64,000 nucleotides of DNA from Lysobacter sp. (GTDB taxonomy: Bacteria > Pseudomonadota > Gammaproteobacteria > Xanthomonadales > Xanthomonadaceae), in NCBI GenBank assembly GCA_011526085.1, contig WYBC01000017.1, forward strand, positions 124,001 to 188,000. The letters run 5' to 3'. Positions within the stretch are counted from its first letter, which is position 1; every line of letters starts with the position of its first letter. The position numbers were made by a program, and so were the translations under genes. The notes under the pieces are model-generated. The model saw only the letters and a program-made list of their open reading frames with translations, made no database searches and had not been told where the DNA came from. This document shows, piece after piece, positions 62,966 to 64,000 of this stretch.

Positions 62966-62992
62966 CGTGGGATTCGCGTCGCGGCGCACGCC

Positions 62993-64000
62993 TCAGAGCG
63001 TGCGCTGGACCTCGATGCGCTCGAAGCATTCGATCTGATCGCCCGGCTTCACGTCGTTGTAGGCCTTCACGCCGATACCGCATTCGGTGCCGTTGCGGAC
63101 CTCGTCGACGTTCTCCTTGAAGCGGCGCAGGGATTCCAGCTCGCCTTCGAAGATGACGGTGTTGTCGCGCAGCACGCGGATCGGCTTGTTGCGCTTGACC
63201 ACGCCCTCGACGACCATCGAACCGGCGATCGCGCCGAACTTCGAGCTGCGGAACACGTCGCGGACCTCGGCGATGCCGATGATCTCTTCGCGGATCTCCT
63301 TGCCCAGCAGACCGGAAGCAACCTGCTTCACCTGGTCGATCACGTCGTAAATGATCGAGAAATAGCGCAGATCGAGACCGTTGGCGTCGATCACCTTGCG
63401 CGCCGAAGCGTCGGCACGGACGTTGAAGCCGATGATGGTGGCCTTCGCCGCCAGCGCCGAGTTCGCGTCCGATTCGGTGATGCCGCCCACGCCGGAGACG
63501 ATCATGTTGATGCGGATCTGATCGTTGGACAGACCGACCAGCGCCTGGCGCAGCGCTTCCGCCGAACCCTGCACGTCCGCCTTCACCACCAGGTTCAGGC
63601 TGAGCTGGCTGCCACCCTGGCCCATCTGGGCCATGATGTCTTCCATGCGGTTGCCGGCCTGGGCGACCAGGCGCGATTCGCGGCGCTTGGTGTCGCGCTG
63701 CTGCGCGACTTCCTTCGCCAGCCGCTCGTCGGCCACGACCACGAAGTCGTCGCCCGCGTCCGGCACGCCGGAGAGACCGAGCACCTGCACAGGAATCGAC
63801 GGGCCCGCGCTCTGCACCTGGGTGCCGGTTTCGTCGAACAGGGCGCGCACGCGGCCGTACTGCACGCCGCAGACCAGGTAATCGCCCTTCTGCAGCAGAC
63901 CTTCCTGCACCAGCACGGTGGCGACCGGGCCACGGCCCTTGTCGAGCGCGGATTCGATGACCACGCCGGTGGCGCGACCTTCGGACACCGCCTTCAGTTC
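62993..64000 (-). CDS. infB: Translation initiation factor IF-2, C-terminal part (partial)
   Basis: The last 335 residues of IF-2; the gene continues past the right edge, so the N-terminal and GTPase domains are not in the window. The visible part includes domain II and III ([71 protein letters not shown]) and the C-terminal tRNA-binding domain ([45 protein letters not shown]). It heads the infB-rbfA-truB-rpsO-pnp order. Confidence 0.97.
   Translation of the reverse strand, partial: ELKAVSEGRATGVVIESALDKGRGPVATVLVQEGLLQKGDYLVCGVQYGRVRALFDETGTQVQSAGPSIPVQVLGLSGVPDAGDDFVVVADERLAKEVAQQRDTKRRESRLVAQAGNRMEDIMAQMGQGGSQLSLNLVVKADVQGSAEALRQALVGLSNDQIRINMIVSGVGGITESDANSALAAKATIIGFNVRADASARKVIDANGLDLRYFSIIYDVIDQVKQVASGLLGKEIREEIIGIAEVRDVFRSSKFGAIAGSMVVEGVVKRNKPIRVLRDNTVIFEGELESLRRFKENVDEVRNGTECGIGVKAYNDVKPGDQIECFERIEVQRTL

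Overview
The window is a piece of a high-GC gammaproteobacterial chromosome, most likely of the Xanthomonadaceae (Lysobacteraceae). The strongest family markers are a fused aspartate kinase / diaminopimelate decarboxylase, the MurD2-MurL pair that replaces the usual D-glutamate route to peptidoglycan in this group, and palindromes with a GTAG head of the REP type. Housekeeping blocks (dnaX-ybaB-recR, infB-rbfA-truB-rpsO-pnp, ispB/ssb, ffs, two tRNA-Ser genes) show that this is core chromosome. No phage, plasmid, insertion sequence or CRISPR array was seen. No genus is claimed.

Layout. 0-4.3 kb is accessory: a small conserved hypothetical protein, a ricin-type beta-trefoil lectin, a lipoprotein of visibly lower GC, and a GloVer-repeat protein. 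4.5-10.4 kb is purine salvage and catabolism: xdhABC on the minus strand, divergent from an adenine deaminase. 10.4-14.1 kb holds small genes, ssb and ispB with divergent promoters, and a secreted dienelactone-hydrolase-like protein. 14.4-20.3 kb is one translationally coupled minus-strand operon, lysAC - four-TM membrane protein - murL - murD2, with a REP palindrome sitting in frame inside murL. 20.4-25.2 kb holds two tandem PhzF-family genes, a HIT-PARG pair and a secreted subtilase. 25.2-28.4 kb holds recR, ybaB, dnaX, tRNA-Ser(GGA) and the 4.5S SRP RNA. 28.8-30.3 kb is a secreted DUF4214/beta-helix protein. 30.5-35.0 kb is a minus-strand run kdkA - MBL hydrolase - moaA - PhyH dioxygenase - moaC - moaD - moaE, divergent from a heptosyltransferase-like gene.

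36.1-36.95 kb has no gene but carries a strong minus-strand terminator and an AT-richer, palindrome-rich stretch. 37-40 kb holds a DUF6165 gene, tRNA-Ser(CGA) with an unusual palindromic terminator, a lipoprotein, a PP2C phosphatase, a pilin-like protein and a Nudix hydrolase. 40.3-48.7 kb holds a symporter-fused hybrid histidine kinase, a TonB-dependent receptor, a GntP permease and a 3-hydroxybutyrate dehydrogenase. 49.0-55.8 kb is a tandem duplication of a DUF1800-DUF1501 gene pair, followed by a convergent second TonB-dependent receptor. 58.1-64.0 kb is the infB-rbfA-truB-(secreted protein)-rpsO-pnp cluster, with infB running off the right edge.

Connections. XDH needs molybdenum cofactor, and XdhC (cofactor loading) and moaACDE (cofactor synthesis) lie in the same window; adenine deaminase makes the hypoxanthine that XDH oxidises. 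LysAC sets flux through diaminopimelate while MurD2/MurL install glutamate in the same peptide stem, so their co-operonic arrangement points to joint control of cell-wall precursor supply. The best candidates for new biology are the lysAC-TM-murL-murD2 operon with its in-frame REP, the duplicated DUF1800/DUF1501 module, the HIT-PARG pair, and the non-coding locus at 36.2-36.7 kb. All functions are inferred from sequence motifs read by eye; no database search was run.
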